In this document: piece after piece, positions 1 to 8,093 of the stretch
How the letters are laid out: each line of letters begins with the position of its first letter
Position numbering within the stretch: position 1 is the stretch's first letter
Assembly (NCBI GenBank): GCA_013361525.1
Contig: JABFXY010000099.1
Coordinates: 1-64,000, forward strand
Length of the DNA stretch: 64,000 bases
Direction: 5' to 3'
Source: Polyangiaceae bacterium
GTDB lineage: Bacteria > Myxococcota_A > Polyangia > Polyangiales > Polyangiaceae
The notes under the pieces: model-generated
Seen by the model: only the letters and a program-made list of their open reading frames with translations
Database searches by the model: none
Told to the model about the DNA's origin: nothing
Translations under genes and position numbers: made by a program

Positions 1-1317
1 GCAGACCATCGCGGCCGCGGGAGCAGCGATGTCGCCGCGCCGCGCCGAAAGCACCGCGACGACGCCGAGCGCGAGGCCACCCGCGGCCGCGGCGACCCCA
101 CTCAGCGGCACGACCGACCCGAGCCGTGCGACGAGCACGCCTGCGGCGATCATCGCGCACGCGGTCGCGACGGCTGCCGGCCCCGAACGCCGCGCGGCGC
201 CGAAGTTGGGCAGCGTCCCGCCGAACGAGAGGGCCAGCAGCAGCAGCGCGAGCGCCCAGAACGCGGTCGCGGCGGTGGCCACGTCGATCGGGCCGAGCCT
301 GCGTATACCGAGATCGTTTTTCGGACCGAGCTGCGGCGCGATCTCGTGGAACGTCAGCGACGGGCCCGCGAGGACGATGGTCGTCTCCGCCCCGGGGCGG
401 ATCGAGACCGCATCGACGAGCGCGACCTCGAGGCCGTCGCTCGCGATCATCGCGCCGGCGCCGGGCGCGATTGCAACCTTGTGGAGACCCGCCGCGAGCT
501 CTTTGCGGACGACCGGCGTCTCGGCGAAAGGCTCGCTCCGCGCGAGGTGCGATTCGTCCGCGATGCCCAGGTAGACGCGCGCGCCCGGGTGGCTGACGAC
601 GGTCAGGGTCCCGCGCGCGTTCGGCGTGGCGAGCGGATCTGCCTTCGGTGCTTCGCCCTGCGCGACGAGAACGAAGCGCTCCTTGTAGTCGGACAGATAC
701 TTCGACCCGTCGAGCCAACGACCACCGAGCGCCCAGAACACGAGAGCGACCGCAGCCGACGCGGCGATGATGGATCCGCCGAAGGCTCCGACCGCAAAGC
801 GAGCGCGTCGCGGTGCATCCGCGCCGGACGTGCCGGCGTACATCACGCCCGCGGCGTACGCGATGCCGAGCCCGAAGAACAACGTCGGGAACCCTTCGGC
901 GAGCGCCGCGACGAGCGCGCCCGCCCCTGCGACGAGCGTGGCACCGACGCTCGGCGCGCTCGCGCGTTTGTGCTCCCCGGAGACCGCGAACGCGACCCCC
1001 GCGACCAACACGAGCGTGACGAGCGCGATCAACAGGCCGGCGCGATCGAGCGCAAACCCAAGCGTCGCGTCGAGCGAGCCGACACGAAAGAGCCCGACGA
1101 CGTGGCTGAGGACGGTGCCTCCGCGTGCCGCGTCAGCCGCCGCGAGCGCGAGAGGTACCGCACCGGCCGCCGCCGAAGCGACGGCGATGCCGCGCAGCAC
1201 GGCGGGGCGAACCGATGACGCATAACGCGCGTAGCCAGCCGCAACGGACGCTCCCGCGACGAGCGCGAGAGGGGAAAGAACGAGCGGCAACGTTGCGAGG
1301 GAAAAGGTGGGCTGCAC
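1..1317 (-). CDS. NuoL-like membrane protein with PEGA-like insert (partial)
   Basis: An open frame of 439 codons starts at GTG 1317, ten bases after the sigma-factor stop, and runs off the left edge. The N-terminal half has hydrophobic segments whose order resembles complex I subunit NuoL, including a segment like FRVGSLDATLGFALD that matches the NuoL region before transmembrane helix 3. About 100 soluble residues follow (starting GTLTVVSHPGARVYLG), which look like a PEGA-type beta domain. Hydrophobic segments then resume with SGPAAVATACAMIAAG, which aligns with the NuoL stretch PTPVSALIHAATMVTAG. The NuoL glutamate of the GWE motif, the lysine of the GKSAQ motif and the nearby histidine are not visible at the aligned places. 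I read it as a NuoL-like paralogue that may not pump protons. Homology is by eye; the C-terminal half is outside the window. Confidence 0.6.
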   Translation of the reverse strand, partial: MQPTFSLATLPLVLSPLALVAGASVAAGYARYASSVRPAVLRGIAVASAAAGAVPLALAAADAARGGTVLSHVVGLFRVGSLDATLGFALDRAGLLIALVTLVLVAGVAFAVSGEHKRASAPSVGATLVAGAGALVAALAEGFPTLFFGLGIAYAAGVMYAGTSGADAPRRARFAVGAFGGSIIAASAAVALVFWALGGRWLDGSKYLSDYKERFVLVAQGEAPKADPLATPNARGTLTVVSHPGARVYLGIADESHLARSEPFAETPVVRKELAAGLHKVAIAPGAGAMIASDGLEVALVDAVSIRPGAETTIVLAGPSLTFHEIAPQLGPKNDLGIRRLGPIDVATAATAFWALALLLLALSFGGTLPNFGAARRSGPAAVATACAMIAAGVLVARLGSVVPLSGVAAAAGGLALGVVAVLSARRGDIAAPAAAMVC

Positions 1318-1326
1318 GAGAGGAAA

Positions 1327-1908
1327 TCAATCTTGGTCGGCTTCGAGCGCGTCGCGAAGCGCGTGCAGGGCGCGTGCGGCCCGCGATTTGATCGTGCCGA
1401 GCGGAACGCGCTCGCGCTCGGCGATCTCCGGATACGAGAGGCCTTCGAAGAAGGCGATCTCGAGCGTCTCGCGCTGTGCCTGCGGCAGCTTCGCCATCGC
1501 TCGACGAATGCGGTCGTGCTCGCGAACGTTCGTGAGGCCCTCTTCGGGGCTCGCCACCTCGGGCATCGGCTCGTGCTTGAGCTCCGACTCGACGATGTTG
1601 GCGCGGCGAACGCGGCGACGCGCGCGGTCGAGGGCGAGGTTACGCACGGTCGTCACGAGCCACGCGGCGACGGTGCCGCGGGCCGGATGGTACTGGTCGA
1701 CCCGGTGGACGATCGCGACGAAGGCGTCGTGCACGACGTCCTCCGCCTCGCCCTCTTCGCGGACGATCTTCAGCGCGAGCCCGAACGCGGTGCGCCCGTA
1801 GTGCTCGTACAGCACGGCGACGGCAGCGGTGTCCCCGTTGCGGATGCGCTCGATGGCCGCAGCATCCGCTCGGTCGCGCTCGGCCTTGGGAACATCCCCT
1901 TGTGCCAT
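1327..1908 (-). CDS. ECF-type RNA polymerase sigma factor
   Basis: This 193-residue protein has the two-domain layout of sigma-70 family ECF factors. Region 2 spans about residues 25-100 (LYEHYGRTAFGLALKI, then EGEAEDVVHDAFVAI and WLVTTVRNLALDRARRR). Region 4 spans about 135-185 (LPQAQRETLEIAFFEGLSYPE and VPLGTIKSRAARALHALR, the helix-turn-helix). It would direct RNA polymerase to a small regulon. It lies 36 bases after engB and ten bases before the NuoL-like gene, all on the same strand, so the three may be cotranscribed. No anti-sigma factor of the usual zinc-finger type is visible next to it; the following membrane protein occupies the place where one is often found, but it does not look like one. 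Confidence 0.92.
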   Translation of the reverse strand: MAQGDVPKAERDRADAAAIERIRNGDTAAVAVLYEHYGRTAFGLALKIVREEGEAEDVVHDAFVAIVHRVDQYHPARGTVAAWLVTTVRNLALDRARRRVRRANIVESELKHEPMPEVASPEEGLTNVREHDRIRRAMAKLPQAQRETLEIAFFEGLSYPEIAERERVPLGTIKSRAARALHALRDALEADQD

Positions 1909-1944
1909 CGTCGGACGGGTTATGCCGACTTTCCGTGCCGGGCG

Positions 1945-2703
1945 CTACATCTGTCGCGGCGGCTCGCGCTGGCCCGTCTCGGCCGGCTGCTCGCTCGCCG
2001 GTGCCTCAATCGCCGGCGACTCGTTCGCCGGTGAGTCGATGGCCAGCGGGCCGAGCGCATGACGAATCGCCTTCCACAGCTCGACGTAGCCGGCGCGGGT
2101 CTCGCTGGAGAAACCGACCACCGGACGACGGGCCTGTTTTCGCAGGGCCTCGAGCGTCCCCGCGACCTTGCTCTTCGGGAGCTTGTCGACCTTGGTCGCG
2201 ACGACGACGGTCTCGACCCGGCCGGCGCCTTTGACACGCCCCTTCGCCACGAAGTCGAGCAGCTCGCGATCGTCCTCTTCGAGGCCGCGGCGCACGTCCA
2301 CCAACAAGACCAGCGCGCGAAGCATCGGCCGGCGCTGCAGATAACCTTCGATCAGCGTGGCCCACTGCTCGCGCTCGCCCTTGGATCGCTTCGCGAATCC
2401 GTAACCGGGCAAGTCCACGCAGACGAGCGAGAAGCCATCGCGCGCCCGGATCGAAAAGAAATTGATTTGGCGGGTGCAGCCCGGCGTGCTGCTCGTCCGA
2501 ACCAGTCCCTTTCGCTGAACGAGCGTGTTGATGAGACTCGACTTGCCGACGTTCGAACGGCCGGCGAACGCGACCTCGACGCTGGTCAAAGGCAAGCTCG
2601 TCGGGTCGCTGCCGACGCCGATCGCGCCTTCGAACGCCGCATCGAGCGCGTCGTACGGCGTCGTCTGCGGAGCGGTGCGCGAGCCTGTGGATGTCGTGCT
2701 CAT
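1945..2703 (-). CDS. engB: Ribosome-biogenesis GTP-binding protein EngB (YsxC/YihA)
   Basis: EngB is a small TRAFAC-class GTPase needed for large ribosomal subunit assembly. The 252-residue protein shows G1 GRSNVGKSS (about 48-56), G2 TPGCTRQINFF, G3 DLPGYGFAK (97 on), G4 TKVDKLPKSK (170 on) and a G5-like GFSSETRAG. The open frame extends upstream to 3075, but the family starts near the chosen ATG at 2703, and this ATG overlaps the stop of the DUF971 gene as ATGA, a sign of translational coupling. The last 40 residues are a low-complexity Pro/Ala/Glu-rich tail (SPANESPAIEAPASEQPAE) that goes beyond the conserved fold. Confidence 0.95.
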   Translation of the reverse strand: MSTTSTGSRTAPQTTPYDALDAAFEGAIGVGSDPTSLPLTSVEVAFAGRSNVGKSSLINTLVQRKGLVRTSSTPGCTRQINFFSIRARDGFSLVCVDLPGYGFAKRSKGEREQWATLIEGYLQRRPMLRALVLLVDVRRGLEEDDRELLDFVAKGRVKGAGRVETVVVATKVDKLPKSKVAGTLEALRKQARRPVVGFSSETRAGYVELWKAIRHALGPLAIDSPANESPAIEAPASEQPAETGQREPPRQM

Positions 2704-3083
2704 GGTTGCCCCGGCCCTCCCGGTTGGAACGACGACCCCGGCGCGCACGCATCGCACTGGCAGAGCGCGCGCAGATACCGGAAGGTGTAGATGCCGGACG
2801 CGTGCCCGTCGCCCCACGTGAAAGACAACGCGTAATTTCCGACCTGCTCGATTTCGCGCAGATCGAGATCTCCCCCGGGCTGATACCGAATGGAGCCGCC
2901 GTGGCCTTGGCAGTGGGCGCACGGACAGAAGCCGCGCAGCACCTCGTGCGGCAGCTTGGACTGGTGCCCGTCCGCCCACGCGATCTCCATCACGCGCGAG
3001 CCGTGGGGCGCTTTCACGCCGGTCGGGGTGAACTTTGCTTCCGAGGACATCGTCGAGCAGTCTTCGTAGTCGCAACGATCCAT
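2700..3083 (-). CDS. DUF971 family protein
   Basis: The protein carries the DUF971 fold (also called gamma-butyrobetaine hydroxylase-like N-terminal domain): VMEIAWADGHQSKLPHEVLRGFCPCAHC, then VGNYALSFTWGDGHASGIYTFRYLRALC, each half with a W-x-DGH motif. Such proteins occur alone or joined to Mrp/ApbC-type ATPases or 2-oxoglutarate oxygenases, and their role is unclear. Two cysteine clusters are visible, CPCAHC and CQCDAC, suggesting a metal site, which is my inference. The start is uncertain: ATG 3083 gives 127 residues, ATG 3050 gives 116 and fits the domain edge better. No clear ribosome-binding site precedes either. The stop overlaps the engB start by four bases. Confidence 0.8.
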   Translation of the reverse strand: MDRCDYEDCSTMSSEAKFTPTGVKAPHGSRVMEIAWADGHQSKLPHEVLRGFCPCAHCQGHGGSIRYQPGGDLDLREIEQVGNYALSFTWGDGHASGIYTFRYLRALCQCDACAPGSSFQPGGPGQP

Positions 3084-3221
3084 CGCGACAAGGCGCGCGA
3101 TCCCGAGGATGTTCGCTACGCTCGATAGTCTGATGCTTGCCGAACGCGAGGCGCTCTGAAGCGGTTCTTCCGACGCGTCATCGGCGCCACGGCGATCTCC
3201 CACGCGGCGTTCGTCCTCGCG

Positions 3222-4304
3222 GTGGCGTGGCTTCTCGGCGGCGGCTGGGTGGGCTTCGCGGCCGCTGCGGGGCTCGCCGCGATCCTCACGTACCTTCTGC
3301 GCGCGCGGATCGCGTTGCTCATCGACGACGAGCCCGTCGGCCTGGCGAGGCGAACGGCGGAGCGCCTCTATTTCGCGCACTGGGGCGCGTGTTTGCTCTC
3401 CGTGGTGCTGCTCGTTCCGGGCTCGGTGCTGGCGTTTTCGGGTGTCGTCGGGATCGGGGCGGTTGCAGCGGCGGTCTACGGCGTATCGCTCGCGATCGCG
3501 CTTTATGCGGTGTTCATCCGAACGCGCCTCGCAAGGGTTCGGACGCTCGACGTGTTCATCGCCGGGCTGCCTGCCGCATTCGACGGATATCGGATCGCGC
3601 AGCTCAGCGACATCCACATCGGGTCTTTGTTTCCGGCGGGCGCGGCGCAGCGATTCGTCGATGCGACGAACCGACTCGACGCGGATCTCGTCGCGCTCAC
3701 CGGCGATTATCTGACGAGCGGAACGCGGTTCCACGCGGACGTCGCGACGCTCTTGGGTGGGCTGCGCGCAAAGGACGGCACGCTCGCCGTATGGGGCAAC
3801 CACGACAATTACGGGGACCGCGAGCCGCTACGTTCGCTCCTGATCGAGCGCGGGGTTCACCTTCTCGAGAACGAGTCGACGCGGATCCAGCGCAACGGCG
3901 CGTCGCTGACGATCGTCGGCGTCGACGACATCTTCTCGCGCCGAGCCGACGTCGCCGCCAGCTTTCGCGAAGTGGATGGTGATTCCACGACCATCGCCCT
4001 CGTGCACGACCCGAAACAGTTTCCGGCCATCGCAGACCGCGGCGCCGCGCTCGTCCTGACCGGCCACACCCATTGGGGGCAAGTTGCGGTGCCGCTCGCC
4101 GCAGAGCGCGTCAACCTCGCCCGCCGATTTTTTCGGTTCTCGGGCGGTCTCTATCGTGTCGACGGTGCGTACCTATACGTGCACCCCGGAATCGGCGCGA
4201 CGGGCCCGCCATTGCGGTTCGGCGTGCCTCCGGAGATCACGGTCATCGTATTGCGCAGCGAAAAACCTCAGGAAGAGCGCAATCGCACGACGCGCCCCCA
4301 ATGA
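3222..4304 (+). CDS. Membrane-anchored calcineurin-like metallophosphoesterase
   Basis: Residues 1-105 hold several hydrophobic segments, followed by a metallophosphoesterase domain. The metal-site motifs are all present: DIHIG (130 on), GDYLTSG (161 on), GNHDN (192 on), a histidine in LVHDP, and GHTHWGQ near residue 276. This layout matches the YkuE/YaeI-type phosphodiesterases that act on lipid or nucleotide phosphoesters at the membrane. GTG 3222 is used as start, but the frame stays open about 80 bases upstream with hydrophobic residues (ATAISHAAFVLAVAWLL), so translation may begin earlier at a CTG near 3160. The 3' end overlaps the convergent CHAT gene by 37 bases. Confidence 0.87.
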   Translation: MAWLLGGGWVGFAAAAGLAAILTYLLRARIALLIDDEPVGLARRTAERLYFAHWGACLLSVVLLVPGSVLAFSGVVGIGAVAAAVYGVSLAIALYAVFIRTRLARVRTLDVFIAGLPAAFDGYRIAQLSDIHIGSLFPAGAAQRFVDATNRLDADLVALTGDYLTSGTRFHADVATLLGGLRAKDGTLAVWGNHDNYGDREPLRSLLIERGVHLLENESTRIQRNGASLTIVGVDDIFSRRADVAASFREVDGDSTTIALVHDPKQFPAIADRGAALVLTGHTHWGQVAVPLAAERVNLARRFFRFSGGLYRVDGAYLYVHPGIGATGPPLRFGVPPEITVIVLRSEKPQEERNRTTRPQ

Positions 4305-7252
4305 GCGAAGGCTCCCCAAGCCCGCGCGGCCCCGCACGGTCGAGGAAGCTTCCCGAGCTGGGTCACCGATTTCAGGGGGTGATCGATCTCGGCGAAGAAC
4401 GCGAGCAGCTCTTTTCCAGTCGCGTCCCGCGCCCATCGCTGTGCAAATCGAAGCGCCGCCGGGGAAGTCCGCCCGGCGTCGAGCTCTCGAACGAATCGTG
4501 CGCAAACCGCTGCCGCCGCAATGCGCGGAACGGGCCACGACGCGCCGATGACCGTTTGGGCACCGCCGGCGGCGAGCGCAATGGGAATGCCCAGCGCTTC
4601 GTTGTTCTCGCTCTGCAGGAGGGCGCCCGAATCACACGCGCCGAGGAGCCAGAGCCTGTCGCGCCCCTCCAACTCGTCGGCGAGCGTCTCCAACGTCGGC
4701 CGAAACGACCCGAAAAAGCGCAGGTTCGACGATAGCGGTTTGTCGGCGAAGAGCTCGCCGTGACATCCGGCAAACACGATGGATTTGTCGCGAAGCGCGG
4801 ACACGAGCTCTTCGATCGAGGACGGCGTCCGCTCTTCGACCGATGAATCGACGGCGCGCAATACCGCGATACCACCCTCCGTCGACGGCTCGTTCACCTC
4901 GTAATCGCCGCGAATGGACACCGTCGAGCGCCCCAGCTCGAGGGGCGCGTCGAGAACACCTGCCATCCCGAGCGCACAGGCGATTCGACAAGCGAATCGG
5001 TCTGCGACGTGTCCGCCGTCGAAGCGGCACGCGGCGAGCGGAAGCGCGGCGAGCGAACCGTGAGGCACGAAGAGGAGCTCGATGGGCGTCGGGGTATCTG
5101 CGTGCTCCGGCGCGCGGCGCAGCGCAGCGGTGACGACCGCCTCGACCGCACGCTCCGCCGACGCAATGACCTCGTCCACACGCGCGTCCAGCTCGGCATT
5201 GTCCGGCGACGCGTTGCGCATGCGCTGCACGTATGCGTCACATCCCGCGACGAGCGAACGCGCGGCGTCACGGCTCACCTCGACCTCTTCGATGATCGCG
5301 CTCGTCACGATCAGGAACCGGACCCCATCGTCTTTCCGGATCGAATACACGGCGACCGCAGGTGCACCCTGGCGCCGGAGCCCCTCCTGAATCGCCTCCG
5401 GGCTCGCGGGTGTCCCAGGGGCGAGCTCCGCGTCGATGCCCTCGCCGCGCCGGCTCAGCTGCAGGCGAAGCCGCCGAAACGTTCGCTCGAGCTCCGCTCG
5501 CTCGGCGCTCTGCTCCGCGTCGACGAGCTTGCTCGCGCCGACGAGAGCGAGCCTCCTCCACGTCTTTCGAAGCGCGCGGACGTCGGGATCGGTCGTCGCA
5601 CTTTCGCCCACGGAGAGCCGCCCGCCGACGAGCGCGCCCATGACACGGAAGCGGCCGGCCTCGGCCCATTCGAGAGCACGCGATAGATGACCGCTATCGA
5701 TGGCTGCAGCCGCCGCGCCCGCATACAAACCGGGAAAACGGGAGAGACTGGTGAGGACCGCCGAGACGAGCGGAACACCTCGATGGGTCCTCTCGAGAAG
5801 ATCCAGCGCGGTTTGGTAATCACGGTACGCTTTGCGGAAATCGCCGGCTTTTTGCCATAGCGATGCTCCATACGCGAAGCACTCCGCCGCGCGGCTCGGG
5901 AAGTCCCGCAATGGCTCCGCGGCCTCCTCGGCCGCCTCGGCTGCCTGCGTCCAGCGTCCGGCGTCGGCGTGGCGCTTGGCTTCGTCGAGACCGATACGCG
6001 ACGGCGCGCCGCGCAGCTCGTCGACGATCGCGACCATCTGCTTCACGAAGGGCGCCGGCAATGTCGCCGCGAGCTTCGCCGGGTCGAGATGGGTCAGCGC
6101 TTCGCGGACGGCCCCGTCGTCGCCGAGGCGCTTTCGAGCCTGGGCGACGGTGATCCAATACAAATAGCCGTCGGGCGGCGGGGTTCGCTCGGCGACGCGC
6201 GCGAGCCGCTCGACGTGATGCGCGAGCCCGGGAGCGTCGTGTGTCCACATCGACACGAGCTTCTGCAGGAGGATGTCGGTCGCCGGATTGTCCGCGCCGA
6301 GGGAGGCAATGGCGTCCTCCAAGACGCCGATTCCACCTTCGTGATCGGCGGCGTCCCAATACAGATCGGCCTCCGATTGAATGGCTTCGATCAGAACGGT
6401 CTCGGTCGGCGACGATCGTCGAACCGCATCGATGTAATGGAGCGCGTCCGACGTTCGGCCCAAGGCAGCGCTCAGCTTGGCCATGGCCTGAAACGCCTGC
6501 GCGAGCGGCGGGCCGCTCGCCTCGGTCGCGCACGTCGCTGCGCCGCCGGCGTCGAAGAGCCGCTCCTTGAGGGTGCGCTCGGTTTGCAGTCGCAACGCCG
6601 CGGTGATCGCCGCCGCGAGAAGGAGCAACGTCTGCGGCCCGACACGATGTGTGTGTGCCCGTTCGAGCGCGTCACAAGCGGCTGCGACATCCTCGTGGGT
6701 CGGTGCTCCGGCGAAAGGGGAGAGCGCGCGGCGCACGTCGGGCGACTCCGAAGGAGGCCACGAACGAGCGCGCTCCGCGGCCCGCGGGTCGAGCTCGGCG
6801 AGCGCACCGGGGTCGACCGCAAACGCAGCCGAAATGCGTGCGACGTTCGCGAGCTGGCGCCGGGTGTCCGCGGTCACCCATGCGACCGCTGCCGCGACAC
6901 CTCGAAGTGCAGCGGCAGCGACGTCGTCGCTTCCGAGCGCGATGTGAATCGACTCCTCGGGCGTCAACTCGTACCGGTAAAGCAACAGAGCCTTTTCGGC
7001 AGCCTCCGGTCGATGAGGAGTCCGACGCGCGACGGCCTCCAGGATTCGATGTATTCCCGCTCGGATTTCGCTCTCCTGGGTCCGCATCGCCGACGTTGCA
7101 TCGACGACCGACATCGCCTGCTGCGAGAGGACGACCAGCTCGTCGATGCGTCCCTCGTAGAGGCGGGCGCACACGACGGCGCTCGCGGGATCTTCGCGGT
7201 ACCGACGCACGAGCCCCTCGTACGCGTCGTGTAGCGACGGGTCCTCCGTCAC
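4268..7252 (-). CDS. CHAT-domain (caspase-like) protease with helical-repeat N-terminus
   Basis: The last ~230 of 994 residues form a CHAT domain, a clan CD cysteine-protease-like fold. Visible are the start motif IELLFVPHGSLAALPLAACR, the catalytic histidine in VFAGCHGEL (about residue 831), the catalytic cysteine in LLGACDSGA (about 872), GIPIALAAGGAQTVIGASWPV, and the family's C-terminal WGAFAHWG. The first ~700 residues are alpha-helical with TPR-like pairs (for example ASLWQKAGDFRKAYRDYQTALDLLE). No signal peptide or membrane segment is seen, so it should be cytoplasmic. GTG 7252 is chosen because it overlaps the preceding gene's stop as GTGA, giving tight coupling; the frame extends further upstream only as a shadow. 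CHAT proteases elsewhere are activated by partner domains and cut a companion protein. The two neighbours, which I do not recognise, are the obvious candidate partners. Confidence 0.85.
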   Translation of the reverse strand: MTEDPSLHDAYEGLVRRYREDPASAVVCARLYEGRIDELVVLSQQAMSVVDATSAMRTQESEIRAGIHRILEAVARRTPHRPEAAEKALLLYRYELTPEESIHIALGSDDVAAAALRGVAAAVAWVTADTRRQLANVARISAAFAVDPGALAELDPRAAERARSWPPSESPDVRRALSPFAGAPTHEDVAAACDALERAHTHRVGPQTLLLLAAAITAALRLQTERTLKERLFDAGGAATCATEASGPPLAQAFQAMAKLSAALGRTSDALHYIDAVRRSSPTETVLIEAIQSEADLYWDAADHEGGIGVLEDAIASLGADNPATDILLQKLVSMWTHDAPGLAHHVERLARVAERTPPPDGYLYWITVAQARKRLGDDGAVREALTHLDPAKLAATLPAPFVKQMVAIVDELRGAPSRIGLDEAKRHADAGRWTQAAEAAEEAAEPLRDFPSRAAECFAYGASLWQKAGDFRKAYRDYQTALDLLERTHRGVPLVSAVLTSLSRFPGLYAGAAAAAIDSGHLSRALEWAEAGRFRVMGALVGGRLSVGESATTDPDVRALRKTWRRLALVGASKLVDAEQSAERAELERTFRRLRLQLSRRGEGIDAELAPGTPASPEAIQEGLRRQGAPAVAVYSIRKDDGVRFLIVTSAIIEEVEVSRDAARSLVAGCDAYVQRMRNASPDNAELDARVDEVIASAERAVEAVVTAALRRAPEHADTPTPIELLFVPHGSLAALPLAACRFDGGHVADRFACRIACALGMAGVLDAPLELGRSTVSIRGDYEVNEPSTEGGIAVLRAVDSSVEERTPSSIEELVSALRDKSIVFAGCHGELFADKPLSSNLRFFGSFRPTLETLADELEGRDRLWLLGACDSGALLQSENNEALGIPIALAAGGAQTVIGASWPVPRIAAAAVCARFVRELDAGRTSPAALRFAQRWARDATGKELLAFFAEIDHPLKSVTQLGKLPRPCGAARAWGAFAHWGRVVRLRSS

Positions 7253-8076
7253 GGCGTGATCGCGACCTCGAACGTCTTCGGCTCCGCGATCCAAGCTTTC
7301 GTGCCGATGCCGAAGATGCCGCCGACCTTCGCCCAGGTCACCACCTCGAAGGTGAGCTTCTTCGTATCGGGCGAGACCAGCATCGTCTGTACGAGCGGCG
7401 TGAAGGCGACGAGCGTCTTGTCCTGTCGATACAGGTTCCAGCGAACACCACCCGCGCCGATCGGTCCCGCCTGCACCTTGAGCAACTCGAGCTTGATGCG
7501 CGCGCGGAGCTCCAACTTGTTGCCGACGCCGCCGCCGATTTCGATGTCGGGTAGATCGATGCCGGCGAGCGGCTGGAGCACCTCGTTCTCGGTTGCCGCA
7601 ATGGTGGAGAGCTTGCCTCCCGTCGTGAGGCCGAACCAGAGGTGCTGGTCGACGGAGCCCACCTCGAGCATCTCCGTCTTCGGCGCGAAATCGATCGTCG
7701 CGGCGTCCTCCGCGAGCTTCGCCTGATAGCCGAGGCCCCATATCGGCCGGGGGCGGGTCGTCGCCGGGAAGAACGGGGTCAGGCCGTGGCGAATGACGAT
7801 GGGGATCTTGTTGTCGCCGAGCGCGTCTTTGAACGGCGATGCCGACGCTTCGAAGATGCGCTTCAGGCTGAGCGCGATCGGCTTCACCACCTCGACGTCG
7901 AGCGGCGGCTCGTTCCGCACCTCGAAGGATCTCGGCGTCGCGCCCATGTTGCCGGTGAGCTCGACGTGCTCGCGCTCCAGCTGGTCGAGCACCGGATCGG
8001 GCTCGTTCGGATCGAAGTCGAGCGCGTCGGTCGTACCGCCGAAAACGAGCTTCATGGAGATCGAAGTCTGGGTCAT
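7249..8076 (-). CDS. Uncharacterised beta-rich protein, CHAT operon middle gene
   Basis: I do not recognise this 275-residue protein. It has no signal peptide, no membrane helix and, as far as I can see, no cysteine. The sequence looks mainly beta: alternating stretches such as KLELRARIKLELLKVQAG, KTLVAFTPLVQTMLVS and KKLTFEVVTWAKVGGIFG, with a glycine-rich link (DIEIGGGVGNK). The start ATG 8076 follows an AGAGGAA ribosome-binding site. It sits 17 bases after the 341-residue protein gene and overlaps the CHAT gene start by four bases. The strict coupling suggests a fixed stoichiometry or a substrate/regulator role for the CHAT protease, which is inference. Confidence 0.75.
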   Translation of the reverse strand: MTQTSISMKLVFGGTTDALDFDPNEPDPVLDQLEREHVELTGNMGATPRSFEVRNEPPLDVEVVKPIALSLKRIFEASASPFKDALGDNKIPIVIRHGLTPFFPATTRPRPIWGLGYQAKLAEDAATIDFAPKTEMLEVGSVDQHLWFGLTTGGKLSTIAATENEVLQPLAGIDLPDIEIGGGVGNKLELRARIKLELLKVQAGPIGAGGVRWNLYRQDKTLVAFTPLVQTMLVSPDTKKLTFEVVTWAKVGGIFGIGTKAWIAEPKTFEVAITP

Positions 8077-8093
8077 GAGGATTCCTCTGCGGT

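Noticed and set aside
5969..7234. A 421-codon plus-strand open frame opposite the CHAT gene
   Set aside because: Composition is shadow-like (Arg, Gly, Asp) and the minus-strand gene has clear domains and coupling.
7249..8076. Calling the CHAT-linked 275-residue protein a gasdermin
   Set aside because: Size and context fit, but I see no N-terminal cysteine or family motif, so only a hypothesis is reported.
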